A DNA stretch of 64,000 bases, taken from the NCBI RefSeq assembly GCF_000003815.2, contig NC_049994.1, positions 15,046,659 to 15,110,658 on the forward strand, given 5' to 3'. Below, piece by piece: positions 41,101 to 51,900 of the stretch (position 1 is its first letter; every line of letters starts with the position of its first letter). The translations under genes and the position numbers were made by a program. The notes under the pieces are model-generated. The model saw only the letters and a list, made by a program, of their open reading frames with translations, made no database searches and was not told the origin of the DNA. The DNA is from Branchiostoma floridae. Taxonomy: Eukaryota > Chordata > Leptocardii > Amphioxiformes > Branchiostomatidae.

Positions 41101-44100
41101 TTCGCCCCCCCCCTCAAAAAAAACGGGTTTACATGATATTTTAGAAGTTGATTGGTACAAATCATACAATGCCGTTTCATAATGATATAAGTACACGAGT
41201 TTGGTACATAACTCCATCCATAGTATTAATATTAACGTAAGTACATGGCAATAAGATAGTTGAACTTGTTTCAGACAAGGAGGGTTGGGTCCCTTGTATT
41301 CCCTTTATTGCATGTACCTGAGTCTCGACATGAGATATATTTCATTGTATTCACCTGTCCTCAAGCAACCTATATATCTCCAATATGAAGCCTCTATTAT
41401 GAATTGACCACAAAAGAACTATGTCATGTCTTTATTGATTATGCAAATAAGGTATTCATTAGAATAATGCACATTTTGGTGTATGCACCTGGCCAAGGGG
41501 TATCTTCACCTTCAATAAGACTGTTTTTCTAGTATTTAGAAACTGGTACGTTATATGCACCTACCCTATGGATATCTTCACCTCCAATATGACTGTTTTT
41601 CTAGTATTTAGGAACTGGAGTTTTACCCGTGTTTCTTAAGACTGGTACTTTACCAGTTTTTTGTAGCATTTAGCAACAGGTATATGAACTTGTGCGTAGA
41701 TAGTGTTTATAATGAGAAACTATTATTCAATTGTGTTTTTCTTAGTGCTTTGGAAATGTTTTCTTCACAGGAAAGAAAATACTGTGACAAATTGAAAACA
41801 TATAGCTGACGTATTCCGTGCCATAGACGGTGTTGATTTATAAGTTCACAATAGCATTGTTTTCTATGCCACCTCTGCCATGTCAGCTGCAAAAAAAAAT
41901 GTCCTTTCAATGTAGTGTTTGCACCGAACAAGGTATGACATCTTACGGTAATAAGGTGCCATATAGCTACCAGGTAACACCCCAACTATGTTACTTCCAG
42001 GGGCAGTATAGTCCCAGGTAGCGCCCCTAATATGTAGTAACCAGCTGCTCTTAAGACCCCTCCGGGGAATCCTAGTAATGTTCGGGGGGGGGGGCGAAAA
42101 CGCTAAAGGGGGGCGAAAACGCTATTGATCTCGCCCCCCGGGGGGGCGAGATCGCTGGGGGGGCGAGATCGCTGTCACACCGGGCCTTTTTTGGTCATCC
42201 CTAGACGGGAGTGGGGGGGGGGGTGCATAGTATCTGATTTTCAGAAATTTGACGCAATGATGACGTGATTCTGAAAAGGGGATATTCCCAGAAAACCTCA
42301 TGATATGCTACAAAAATGTAACAGCAAGTACTGATAAAAGAATGATGTTTGCTACGAATACTGTTGACAATAGCAACATCAATGACTTCACAATAATGTC
42401 ATAAGATGACGTCATGCATACCTAAGATACTAGTTCGGCTCCGCCACCTTAAATCCACCACCATAAAGTTTCAAAAATACAGTTTTTAAGCACATAATCG
42501 CAAAAGAAGATGGAAATAGACTATAAACGTTTATTTTAACATTTTTATGAACAAATACCAGATATACAAACTTTAAGGGATGATAAACTAGTTATTCTTA
42601 ATCTGATTATATGCTCTTGGGTTTTGACCGATGACGTCATAATTTATTCATACTCAATTATAAAAGATATTCCAGATATCATGAGATTGTATTTATGTAA
42701 GAAACTAGCAGTAATTTAGCACATTGTTAGAACCAAAATTAGTGATTTTCGTCACAAATTCTTGCCACAGGGTGCACAGCTCCAACTTCGGGTGCACCAA
42801 AGTGCACATGTACCCAGTATTTCGAGCCCTATGATGATAATGATCACCTGAATGGACACATAACGACCGGACATCGGATGGTCGCAGTACACCACAATGG
42901 TTGCTCCATTGGCTGGACGTCCCATGAAAGTCTCCCCACACTGGTCATTCTGGGCGAAGTTCTCGTTCGGGCCAACTCGCACCTGGATGCTGTGCAGTCT
43001 CTCGCCTTCAAATACAATCCGTTGAGAAGTTGATGAAGGTTAGACATCCATGTGATAGATATACCAAATAACAGTTATTCAAGTAGCCTCTAATGATTTC
43101 GAAACTGTCAGACGTTTCGGATGTTTCAGATATATTTCAACACTGTGGAGATCTAAGTTGAACAGCAGGTTTTATACCGTAACTATGAATTGATACGTTA
43201 AGGAGGCTAGTTTACATAGTCCAATGAGAATAGTTTACATAGTCCAATATAAAACAAAGGTAATGCCCATGGAAAGGTACTTATCACGAATCACGTGAAA
43301 GAACCCATAACCACACCTAACCAAAAGAGCATGGGTCCTTCCCATTGTGGGTGGATCATTTAACTCAGTTTAATTTAGTACAAATCTGGTGTGTTACGCC
43401 ATGAGGTGGTTTACGGGGAAACAAACAAACAAACAAACAAAAATAAACCAACCGCAGCAATCGCCCCTATTCAGAACGCCGACCCGATTAACCATGTAGG
43501 CATCGCCCAGGTCCACCTTCCACCACGGCTCATACACCCAATCCGTGTGAAGGCACTGGTTGGCCCCAACGTTTGTCCCGAAGGAGCCGTCCACAGCCTT
43601 TTCCGGTCCCCAATTTGATGGGTGAGAGCTTGCTGTTGTTGTCTTACCGAGAGCGACGTTAGTTTCTGAAAGGAAACAACCGATGGAAAATACACGCGAA
43701 GCTAAAAAGCGAACTAAAAGCTAGTTCACTCTTATGCGTGGGGTAACCTTTGTCCGTATTCTCAAACAGGACATTTTGGGATATCCAGTCGACGTACTGT
43801 GGTCTCAAGTTCTAATATTTAAAAGATACACCGTTCAACGACTTGACCTTGATGTTGAAAACAACGAACGTTGGTTACTCCGCGGATATGTATCAACCAC
43901 GGGTAATGCGGAATGCATGGGGTTGAGTTCTCTATGTACCCACCGGTGATACATCAGTATGACGCCTCCAGACACCTGTGTTGTGTTCTCTTTGTACCCA
44001 CCTGTGATACAGCGGTATGACGTATCCAGGTACTTCTGCACACCCGGGCAGGGGTCTCCGAAAGCGAAGTAATCGGCCCGAATGTAGCACCGCTGTTCGC

Positions 44101-46286
44101 CCTGGCATGTTTCCCGCATCACTAACAGACTGCTTGCTGCCCGGCAGTCGGTGGTACAGACGGAACATCCACAGGCGGGGTACTGGTCAGGCGACTTTCG
44201 GCCGAAGGTGGCGTCCAAGATCAGGAGCGTCTTTCCTACCTCGCATGACAGATGCAAGGTGCCCCACTCACAGGTGTAGGCTGTTTCTATATCGCTTGGG
44301 ATCGCTGTTGTCAGCAACGGAACAGGGACTGTCGGAAACACCGGTTCTACTGGTAGAGAATCGGATTGGAGTGTATTGGTAAACAGAGACACCCAATTTC
44401 TGAAGGTAGTGTGTTCTTACTTATTCTAAACTCTATATCCGTACACAAAGTAAAGTGATTACCAACAAACTTTCGATCAGTCCTCTGAGTAGAAATGACC
44501 CAAAGCTTAAGACACATACAGACCGGAAGCGTGACGTCAGCAAAGGGTCAAAGATGCTTGGGAGTCGGTATCGCCCCAAGTCTCGGTTAGAGTGTGTTTT
44601 TACATTTAGGGAGATTAAACATCCAGGTAAACAATATTGCAATGCAATTGAATCTTTACAACTGCATTAAAACGGATACTTACTTATGGTAAATCTCCTT
44701 TTTGTCAAATAGAGATTAAATTGTATTACAATATTGTGTTTTGAATACAATCTATAGACAACTTTTTTTCTGCATACATGTGACAGTATGTTTATGTATG
44801 CATTCGCCACAGGAAAAATAACTTGTTCTGAGCTAAAAGCGGACCTTCAATGAATTAACACAAAATTTCTTTAAAATTTCTTTCGCTAACATTTACAAGC
44901 AAATGCATAATCTTTACCTTCACGTGGTATAAGTCCAGCCAAACAATGTACTGCTCTGTTTATTCTAACTCGGATACATTTTACATAAAAGTACATGTAT
45001 ATGGTGACCAGTCCGTCTTGTTCTGTCCTAACACAATTGTTATACATGATGTAATTGAACACCACAGGGTGCCAGCTTCATTGCCAGTAGCCATGGTGAC
45101 AACCGTCTGGTCCAGGTCATTGACCTTATTTGTTTCGAGAGAAAACGGATCAAAACAATATATTTCCCTTCCATGAAGGTAAACACAAAAAGGTAAATAC
45201 AGTAGAAGCCGCTTAATTGCACGGCCTATTTGCCAGTGAATTTCGTGCTATTGTCCGGCTGGTGCAATAATGCGAAGTTACCTAGCTGGACCACACCAGT
45301 TTGGGATTTAGAGATTCTGTGCAGCTAACAGAAGTGTGCGTTAATCCGTTGTGCAATTATCTGGCTTCTACTGTACCACTGAGGAATCTTACCAGGCGGC
45401 TGTGTGAAGGCCGGAAGTCTCTGTGAGAAGGAATGTTCCCGGATGCGCACAACCTGCAATGTCACCCTGTCGATCTTAGCCTTTACTTCTGAGATCCGAC
45501 CTATATAATGAATGTCGTAAATGACTAAAGTTAGAATCGTCTTATAGATAATCAAAATAAGTTGATTGCAAATCCCCACCGGGGGCTATTTAGTAACGCT
45601 ACCTTTATCCGTAGAGTGCCTCTTTCGTCCGTAATCTGTGGGTGGATCTTGTAATGTTAGAAATCAGGATGGAATTTAGTGGCCTCTTTAGAGAGCTCTT
45701 ACTTTCCGTGATCGTTTATCGTTGACCAGTTTGAAATGAAGCAAGTTCTTTCGCACACAGGTAACTAGATCAGTCACTCAAATAGTATACCCCTTACCTA
45801 CCCATTGAAGGTCGGAAAAGTCGGAACCTTCTTATAATGACATTCAGAACTTCTTGCAATCAAAGAGTTTATTACCTGTTTTGCATATTGTTGACATGTA
45901 GAGAATGGCGTAAAGTTGGTACCTTCTAGCTGTTTTAGCGTGTCTTTTCACAGGCATTCTATAAACACGTCCTGTGTTCTTTGTTTCTCTATGAAGGTGG
46001 TATTAATGTTTTTCCCGCTCCTTTTAGAAATATCATCCTCATTTGTACCTGACAACTATTGTTAGACGCCAAGGTGGACCTACTGACAAGAACAAAGTTG
46101 ACAAGAACAACTGCAAGAAATAGTCATGCCTTCAAGTAACGAAAAATCGTATGGGTAAACCTACTAACTTTTCAATCGGGCCGCGTCCTGCTCAGTTATT
46201 CCGTACACATTCGGGCTTGGCCACGTCAGCGCAAAGTACAGGAGAACGAATGCCTTGCTGTAGGTCCAGTTCCCCATGTTGGCCAT
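38145..46286 (-). CDS. lectin gene A: signal peptide, SUEL, F-type lectin and three WSC-like modules
   Basis: Exons on the minus strand are 46286-46169, 45500-45393, 44349-44002, 43665-43453, 43005-42848, 40881-40824, 40449-40147, 39589-39290, 38666-38367 and a terminal exon at 38149-38145 that only completes Gly and gives TAA. Phases agree throughout, giving about 636 residues. Domains in order: a signal peptide ('AFVLLYFALTWPSPNVYG'), a short helical segment, a SUEL/rhamnose-binding-lectin domain, an F-type lectin domain over three exons, and three WSC-like modules of about 100 residues. SUEL domains bind galactose or rhamnose and F-type lectins bind fucose, so the secreted protein probably recognises glycans through two lectin types. 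No membrane segment or protease is present. The substrate and role are inferred from families only. Confidence 0.85.
38367..38666 (-). CDS. lectin gene A exon 9 (WSC-like module 3)
   Basis: Same length and phase as exon 8, with changes such as 'YRENPIEK' and 'GASTGCAKD'. It ends 'NQVYMIT' and one base before GTCAGA. Confidence 0.85.
39290..39589 (-). CDS. lectin gene A exon 8 (WSC-like module 2)
   Basis: A 300-nt phase 1-1 exon, nearly identical to the next one together with its flanking introns (offset 923 bp). Confidence 0.85.
40147..40449 (-). CDS. lectin gene A exon 7 (WSC-like module 1)
   Basis: Phase 1-1 exon reading 'LGCWRDTLDRAIPTLEGTDA', 'NPIEKCYQVALSRGFTVFAV', 'GGWCAGSADGLNTFNKYG' and 'ACAKDGEGG'. 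Four cysteines could form two disulfides. WSC-like is the nearest assignment I can make; the family name is not certain. Confidence 0.82.
40824..40881 (-). CDS. lectin gene A exon 6 (F-type lectin, end)
   Basis: A 58-nt exon reading 'VMGRAEHLQICEVQVFAET', the closing 'L.LCEVEV' strand of F5/8-like lectins. Confidence 0.85.
40955..42187. mobile_element. 1.2-kb element with C/G-run palindromic ends
   Basis: Left 'CCGGTGTGACAGCG' and right 'CGCTGTCACACCGG' are inverted termini. Both ends carry repeated 'GCGATCTCGCCCCCC' and complementary G-run units. The middle has no ORF. A partial copy is at 29940-30045. It lies in the intron splitting the F-type lectin domain. Confidence 0.75.
42195..42690. 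mobile_element. piggyBac-like element, diverged copy
   Basis: 'CCCTAGACGGGAGTGGGGGG' at the left, then repeats of 'GACGTCAT' and sequence matching 27130-27600 in reverse orientation. Confidence 0.55.
42848..43005 (-). CDS. lectin gene A exon 5 (F-type lectin, part 2)
   Basis: Reads 'ERLHSIQVRVGPNENFAQND', 'CGETFMGRPANGATIVVYC' and 'PMSGRYVSIQ'. Phase 1 start, phase 0 end. Confidence 0.88.
43270..43440 (+). repeat. SINE fragment and AAAC-repeat element
   Basis: 'GAAAGAACCCATAACCACAC' matches the SINE tail at 52280. 'GTGTGTTACGCCATGAGGTG' followed by an AAAC microsatellite recurs at about 52686-52745 in the same intron of gene B, so both predate the gene duplication. Confidence 0.65.
43453..43665 (-). 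CDS. lectin gene A exon 4 (F-type lectin, part 1)
   Basis: Reads 'TNVALGKTTTASS', 'KAVDGSFG', 'NQCLHTD', 'YEPWWKVDLGD' and 'NRGDCC'. The vicinal Cys pair and the His...Arg-x-Asp spacing fit the fucose-binding F-type lectin motif. Confidence 0.88.
43735..43905. repeat. diverged copy of the 226-bp MITE
   Basis: Ends 'GGGTAACCTTTGTCCGTA' and 'GGTTACTCCGCGGATATG' resemble the element at 31916-32141. Confidence 0.5.
43925..44001 (-). repeat. partial duplication of the SUEL exon end and donor
   Basis: A roughly 55-bp stretch repeats the last bases of the SUEL exon and its GTGGGTAC donor ('GTACCCACCGGTGATACATC' versus 'GTACCCACCTGTGATACAGC'). Gene B has only one copy. Confidence 0.75.
44002..44349 (-). 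CDS. lectin gene A exon 3 (SUEL domain)
   Basis: Reads 'GTLHLSCEVGKTLLILDATF', 'CSVCTTDCRAASSLLV', 'FGDPCPGVQKYLDTSYRC', the Cys pattern of Gal_Lectin/SUEL domains. The acceptor CTCTACCAG gives the correct phase; an acceptor further upstream would meet a stop. Confidence 0.88.
44350..45197. other. lectin gene A intron 2, left part
   Basis: No repeat assigned. Several segments ('CACCACAGGGTGCC', 'CATTGACCTTATTTGT') match gene B intron 54735-54815, confirming paralogy of the introns. Confidence 0.5.
45200..45373. mobile_element. pogo/Tigger-like MITE (TA target)
   Basis: Termini 'CAGTAGAAGCC' and 'GGCTTCTACTG', extended by 'TTAATTGCAC' / 'GTGCAATTAT', are flanked by TA on both sides. This matches Tc1/mariner-pogo non-autonomous elements. 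It lies about 20 bp past the exon 2 donor. Confidence 0.8.
45393..45500 (-). CDS. lectin gene A exon 2 (helical segment)
   Basis: Reads 'ISEVKAKIDRVTLQVVRIRE', a heptad-like helix, then 'FTQPPG'. Phase 1-1. The gene B counterpart is 55156-55260. Confidence 0.8.
45501..46168. other. lectin gene A intron 1
   Basis: A fragment near 45590-45640 ('GCTACCTTTATCCGTAGAG') resembles the 226-bp MITE end. Nothing else recognised. Confidence 0.45.
46169..46286 (-). CDS. lectin gene A exon 1 (signal peptide)
   Basis: It starts at ATGGCCAACATG; both ATGs are in frame and the second is conserved in gene C. A basic/polar start, a hydrophobic core 'AFVLLYFAL' and 'SPNVYG' form a signal peptide. Donor GTTAGT, phase 1. 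Confidence 0.85.
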
Positions 46287-47539
46287 TCTTGGGCAAAGTA
46301 TAAGAAGGACAACGTTATCAGTGGCGGCTTTGTTAACGATGATAACGAACAGAGCGTGGCTGACTTCCTAAGTGGAGGCTTCTGATTTGAGTCACATGAG
46401 GTCAGAGTTCAAGGCCCCAATGAGCTAATTTGATCTGCGCTGAAATGTTCACGTAATGCAGTTACGACAGATAAGAAACGGCGCTCTAAACGTCGTTACA
46501 TGTTTTGCCCTGTAACAGTGTGGTGCCCCTCTAGTTGTTTCAGGGGGGGGGGGGTCGTCAGTACGAACAAGCAAATGGTTGATATGCTTTGAGATTAATT
46601 TTCACTACTTACAATTTCGTGTTGGAGTTCACTAATCTGGAGAAGATTAGCCGGGCTTAAGTGGACAAGAGATCTAGAGGTCCCAGGTGCTAGGACCTTT
46701 ACCATTACCTTACAAATGTAGTTATGAGCATTCGCTCCTGTTCTTGAGTATATCTCCTTGTTGGGAAAATCCCTTTTATGGCAGCAGAACAGAATTTTCT
46801 GCATGGGAATTTCTGTAGTTAAGGACTAAAAGGACTGACATCGACGCGGACAAAATTATAGTAGGGTACAGTTTTCAAGCTAGACAAACTATTATGTTGA
46901 TTTCGAAGGAATAACCTACAAAATTACCGAAAAGGGAAAAAAAGCGTTTTGAAAAAAAATTACGCTCATGCTGGGCCATGCGGGCCGACTCACCGAGGCA
47001 GTCAGCTGTAAAGGTCACGCGCATTGATACGCTGAATGGGCAAACATCATGATCTTAGTGGCGGAAAAATCCTGTGTTCTGCGACCTTATACAATGTCCT
47101 TGACCCCGTTTGGGAGGTAAAAGGTAATCTAACACTGTTTCCTAGACAAAGTGGATTAGCAACCCAATGCTCCAAAGGTGCTGGGACCTTTACCTCACTC
47201 ATGGCAGGGTATTGTCGCTCTCTCTGAGGAACCCCTCCCTTGCAGTCTGTGGCCAGGTGGGGCCTAGGTGTTACACCTAATCATTACGTACAAATGTAGT
47301 TATGGACATTCGCTCCTGTTCACAAAACTGCTGCACAGACAATGAAGGCTCAGTTTTAAAACAGTCATGGTTGGCTACTTCCTTCCCACGGCCACCGCAT
47401 TACACTCCCAGTCCCAGACGTGTGGTGGCTTTTCTAGGGAACTATTCTTTGTGGTCATGGTGCCCCAACGCCCCACTAGAAGGTCAAAGAATAGGTGAGG
47501 TGATTATTTGTGGAGGAAGTTAGCTATAATTGTATACTA
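46287..47539. promoter_or_regulatory. upstream region of lectin gene A
   Basis: No TATA box was chosen with confidence. The block at 46445-46500 ('TTCACGTAATGCAGTTACGA') recurs upstream of gene C (57215) and at 63650, so it is a shared promoter-proximal or segmental-duplication motif. Confidence 0.4.
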
Positions 47540-48909
47540 GTAATTCAGACATGCTCATAAAGACATGCAAAATCTTGCAATTACTGGGTGAGTTTTGTTT
47601 TTGTAGATTATTCCTGTACATTCTGTTCAGTTGTGACCTTTAAGGCATACGTTCTAGTATGTGTGTGAGTCTTTGTAGGGACAATTATAGTGCATTTGTT
47701 ATTCTGGTGTTTTTAGGCCAGTACCGAAATAACTTTGACGGTACTCTACCGGTACCAATACAGAATGCATATTTTGTACAGCTTTATTACTGATAGCCTT
47801 AAGCATGAGATTAGGAGAATGTTATTGTGCCTTTATTCAACCTTAAAAACTCACAATGTGACAATCAAAAAGGAAATTCACATGCTTCTCCTTGCACAAA
47901 ACAGTACAAATGCACACTCTTCATCTCAAAATCGCAAACAATGCAATACTTACAACATTAAAGCCACAGGACAACAACCTACTAATCAAGAACAGAGGTT
48001 ACATTGACATGTTTGAATGGTTGATGGTGGATGCATAACCTGGTATCTAGTGTACCACATTGACATTTACATCAGATGATATGAAAATATGATTCAGGGG
48101 ATGTACTTGTTTAAAAAATATCAGATTGCAGTGTGCTCTATACACCAACATGCACTGAAACAGTATATTAGTATGTGACATTGAAATGAAGAGTATTTTC
48201 TCTCCTTTGAGTCAAATTTGAGCAATGCCAAAAAATATTGTACCCACATACATAACAACTTTCACATCAAGCAGAGAAAGCCAACAATTTTCCTTCGTAC
48301 ATGATACATAACACGAAAATGGCTTAAAACATATCAATTGGTACATTTGTATATGGGAAAGTCTGACTAAAGTCGTCAGTGGACATTGTGTCCACGTACA
48401 AAGCAAATTTCACATCTTGCAGGAACGCAAACCACTTTCCTTCGTACATAATAAATAAAACGAATATGGCTTAAAACACATCAAGTTGTGTATTGGAAAG
48501 TCTGACATAAGTCGTCAGTGGATATTGTGACCAAATACATAACAAATTTCACATCAAGCAGAGAAAGCAAACCTCTTTCCTCCGTCCATAATACATAAAA
48601 CGAATATGGCTTAAACACATCAATTGGTATATGGGAAAGTCTGACTAAAGTCGTCAGTGAATATTGTGACCAAATACATAATAAATTTCACATCTAGCAG
48701 GAACGCAAACCTCTTTCCTCCGTACATAATACATAACATAAATTGAAGCTCTCGTCAAAATATCACGCACACACACACACATACACACAAAGATCAAATG
48801 TCTGTTCTCTCCATTGTATTGTTGACAGCTCTGTCCCTTTGCCACTGCTTCGAATTCCATGCTACATTGTGGAGATGGGTAGCCGTCAGTGCTGCGGGTC
48901 TCTATTCCG
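47540..48909 (-). repeat. segmental duplicate: 3' flank of lectin gene B
   Basis: Parallels 36880-38144 block by block, including 'GACATGCTCATAAAGA', 'TTCAACCTTAAAAACTCACA' and the terminal-exon region. It also contains the 140-bp tandem array at 48236-48735. Confidence 0.7.
48236..48735. repeat. roughly 140-bp tandem repeat, 3.6 copies
   Basis: 'TTTCACATC' recurs at 48260, 48408, 48547 and 48686, each followed by 'AAACC.CTTTCCTTCGTACA'-type sequence and 'GGGAAAGTCTGAC'. The equivalent region of gene A has about one copy. Confidence 0.8.
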
Positions 48910-48914
48910 TTACC
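48910..48914 (-). CDS. lectin gene B terminal exon start (stop codon)
   Basis: Acceptor CTCCCTCAG, then GG|TAA. A longer open frame to 48654 exists in another phase, but it would not join in frame. Confidence 0.62.
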
Positions 48915-51900
48915 CTGAGGGAGGGAGGGAGCAAATGCTGAATCATTATCTTTGTCACACTATACCAACAAACGACCACTTTATACGATCGTCTGGCGCT
49001 ATCGGTAAGGTGTTAGGCCCAAACCCCACAGGTCTCCAGTTCAACACCGCTGAAGTGCCCAGATGTTATGCCTTGAGAAATGCACCTTACATGGCTTTCC
49101 TCACTACACTCAGGTGTAAATGAGTACCTAGCTTCGGTTAGGGCCGTCCCATGGATAGGAGGTCCCGTGTTTGAGGAGAGCCACACCTCAAGCACGTTAA
49201 AGAACCCACCGCACTTATCGAAAGAGTTCCTTTCCGGTGTGAGTGGATCAAACCTTACAGTCTGGTTTCCGGGCTGACTTCTTAAAAAGGTGATAGTCAC
49301 CCTTATATGTCAACCCTTCCACAAATCTGGTAAAGTTGAATAAACATAAATATAGATACTTAAACATGTAAATACTGTAATACCCCTTTTGCCTACCAAA
49401 ACGACGTTTTTCAAGCATCGTAGAAACTCATTATTTACTTTGACAACAGAAACTTCATTTGCACCCGTACACCATTTACTAGAGTCTGACCTGTAATCCT
49501 GTAGACCTCGTTTGCCCAAGCCCCGCCCTCGCCGTCTGCCGTACAGGCCGTGGAAGACCCGTACCTGTTGAAGGTGTTGAGCCCGTTAGCAGACCCATAA
49601 CACTCGCCACGATACTGCAAAGCAAACATGGGGAAACCACGAGAGAGTGCTACCTGGTAACACTTCTCTATGGGGTTTTGACGGGAACCGGCGCTGCCAT
49701 CTAGGCGTGCATCTGACCCCTCGAGTGTAGGAATGACGCGGGAACGTGTGTCCCTCCAGCATCCCAGGCTGATGTACTCACGGCTTTCGCCTCCTGTGTG
49801 AGGAAAGGAGTATTTCTGAATCGGTAATTCTCTTCACCAGAAGGTTATGGTTATGTTTTCTACAAGCTATGGTCGTACTTTCTTAGATAGATATAGCTCT
49901 TGGGTCAGAGAGTAAGTAATAGGGGTTTGTTCCCCAGTGGGTTTTTTCAACGCAGGAGCCGTTTTAGTTTCAGAATTTTTGTGAGAATAACTCAAGAACA
50001 GGTGGACGGACGGTCATAAATTTTGGTATGTAGATTCCGTGATGCTTATTAGATGGTATTATGCAAATCTTAATCTAATCTGCAAAATTAATGAGCAGAT
50101 TTTATGAACCCGTCCAGTTCCATGATATGACTATTCAAACATGTGACATATGTAACTGAGAAGGAGAAGAACATTAATATAGATGGAAAATATGCAAATG
50201 GAGTCCTACCTTGCAAAATCAATGACACAATGCTGTCATTCCATAATGGTAAATGGTAATTTATACCTAATTGAACATGCAGAAAATAAACTGAGGTGAG
50301 CATAATTATACCTAATTGAACATGCAGAAAATAAACTGAGGTGAGCATAAATAGTAACTCACCTCATGTGAGAAAATGGACACATTTGCATTATTTTTAC
50401 AACGGAAACGTCACTTCCAGTACACCATTCACTAGAGTCTGACCTGTAATCTTGTAGACATTGTTTCCCCAAGGCCCGCCTTTGCCGTTCGCCGCACAGG
50501 CTGTGGAAGATCCGTGCCTGTTGAAGGTGTTGAGCCCATCAGCAGACCCGAAACACTGTCCACCATTCTGGACAGCAAACACGGTGAAACCACGAGAACT
50601 CGCTGCCTGGTAACACTTCTCTATGGGGTTTTGACGGGAACCGTAGCTGCCATCCAGACGTGCATCTGATCCCTCCAGAGTCGGAAGGGCGCGGGTATAT
50701 GAGTCCCTCCAGCAACCCAGGCTTATGTACTTGCTCACTGTGTGAGGAAGGAAGTATTTCGGTCATTGTCGAATGGATTTTCTACTCTTTTTCTTTCATC
50801 ATGTACGTTGTATTGGTGGTCTAATTTCATCTCGTTTTCATCAAGTTACAAGTGCGCTACAATCAAGTGGTCGTTGTAATTTCTTACAGGGGGGAGTACG
50901 TCCTATAGGATACTCGAAACGTATGAATCAGAGATTAATTCAGAGATAAAAACACATTCATCATTCAAGCGTCTTGCGGTCCCCAGACACCCAGCATTAA
51001 GCGTCTACTGTGTCTAGTTCAGGTTGACACAAAAGAGCGGCTGCTAATAGATGTAATATATTTCGTGTACCGATTCAGCACGTTTACAATCATGTCTCAC
51101 TAAATCCCACCATATCATGTCATTCTCTTCTGTTAGGATCGTCGAATGTCCCTATTTCCTTACCTGTTTCGGCGAAGACCTCGACCTCACAAATCTGCAG
51201 ATTTTCGGACCGGCCCATCACCTGAATCAGATGGAAACAACAGATTAGTAAAGACACAGTCGGAAACCGCACCGGTCAACCTTGAACTCTCCAAACTCAT
51301 ACAGAGACCAAGAATGTGTTGGCTTGGTATTTTTTTTTTACCTAATGGTCACCACGCAACAATACCTGAAGGTCATTTCAAGGTGTGACCTAAAGGCCAC
51401 TCAAAGATTACGTGTTACATTGTAACTGTAACAGCATCTGTTTGCGCTAAGTCGGAAGCATTATGGTTGAGACCAGCTCAATTGCTCTCTAAGAGTGAGG
51501 ACTAACTGACCCCATAGCCAAAGCAGGGGTTACGAATGCCGAGGCTGAGACCTCCTTCATGATAATGATGATGATTACCTGAATAGATACATAGCGACCG
51601 GACATCGGCTGGTCGCAGTACACCACGATGGTCGCTCCATTGGCTGGACGTGCCGTGTAAGTCTCCCCACACTGGTCATTCTGGGCCAAGTTCTCGTCCG
51701 GGCCAACTCGCACCTGGAAGTTTCGCAGTCGCTCTCCTACAAATGCAATCCATTGAGAAGTCCTTTAATGTGGACATCCAGGTAATAGATATGTCAAAAA
51801 CAGTCACTCAATTGGATTTGCTTTTGGAAACTACCAGACGTTACAGCTAGCTTCCACTCTCTTTCGTCAGTGACACTGAGGAGATATTCTTGAACAGCAG

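Noticed and set aside
44350..44400. Longer SUEL exon start in gene A, from the acceptor near 44394
   Set aside because: In the required phase it meets a stop before the domain; the CTCTACCAG acceptor fits phase 1 without a stop.
48654..48860. Longer open frame at the gene B terminal exon
   Set aside because: It is in the wrong phase for the phase-1 junction, and the in-phase reading stops at once in all three paralogues.
49013..49300. Opposed ORFs of 65-95 codons
   Set aside because: They fall wholly within a SINE copy.
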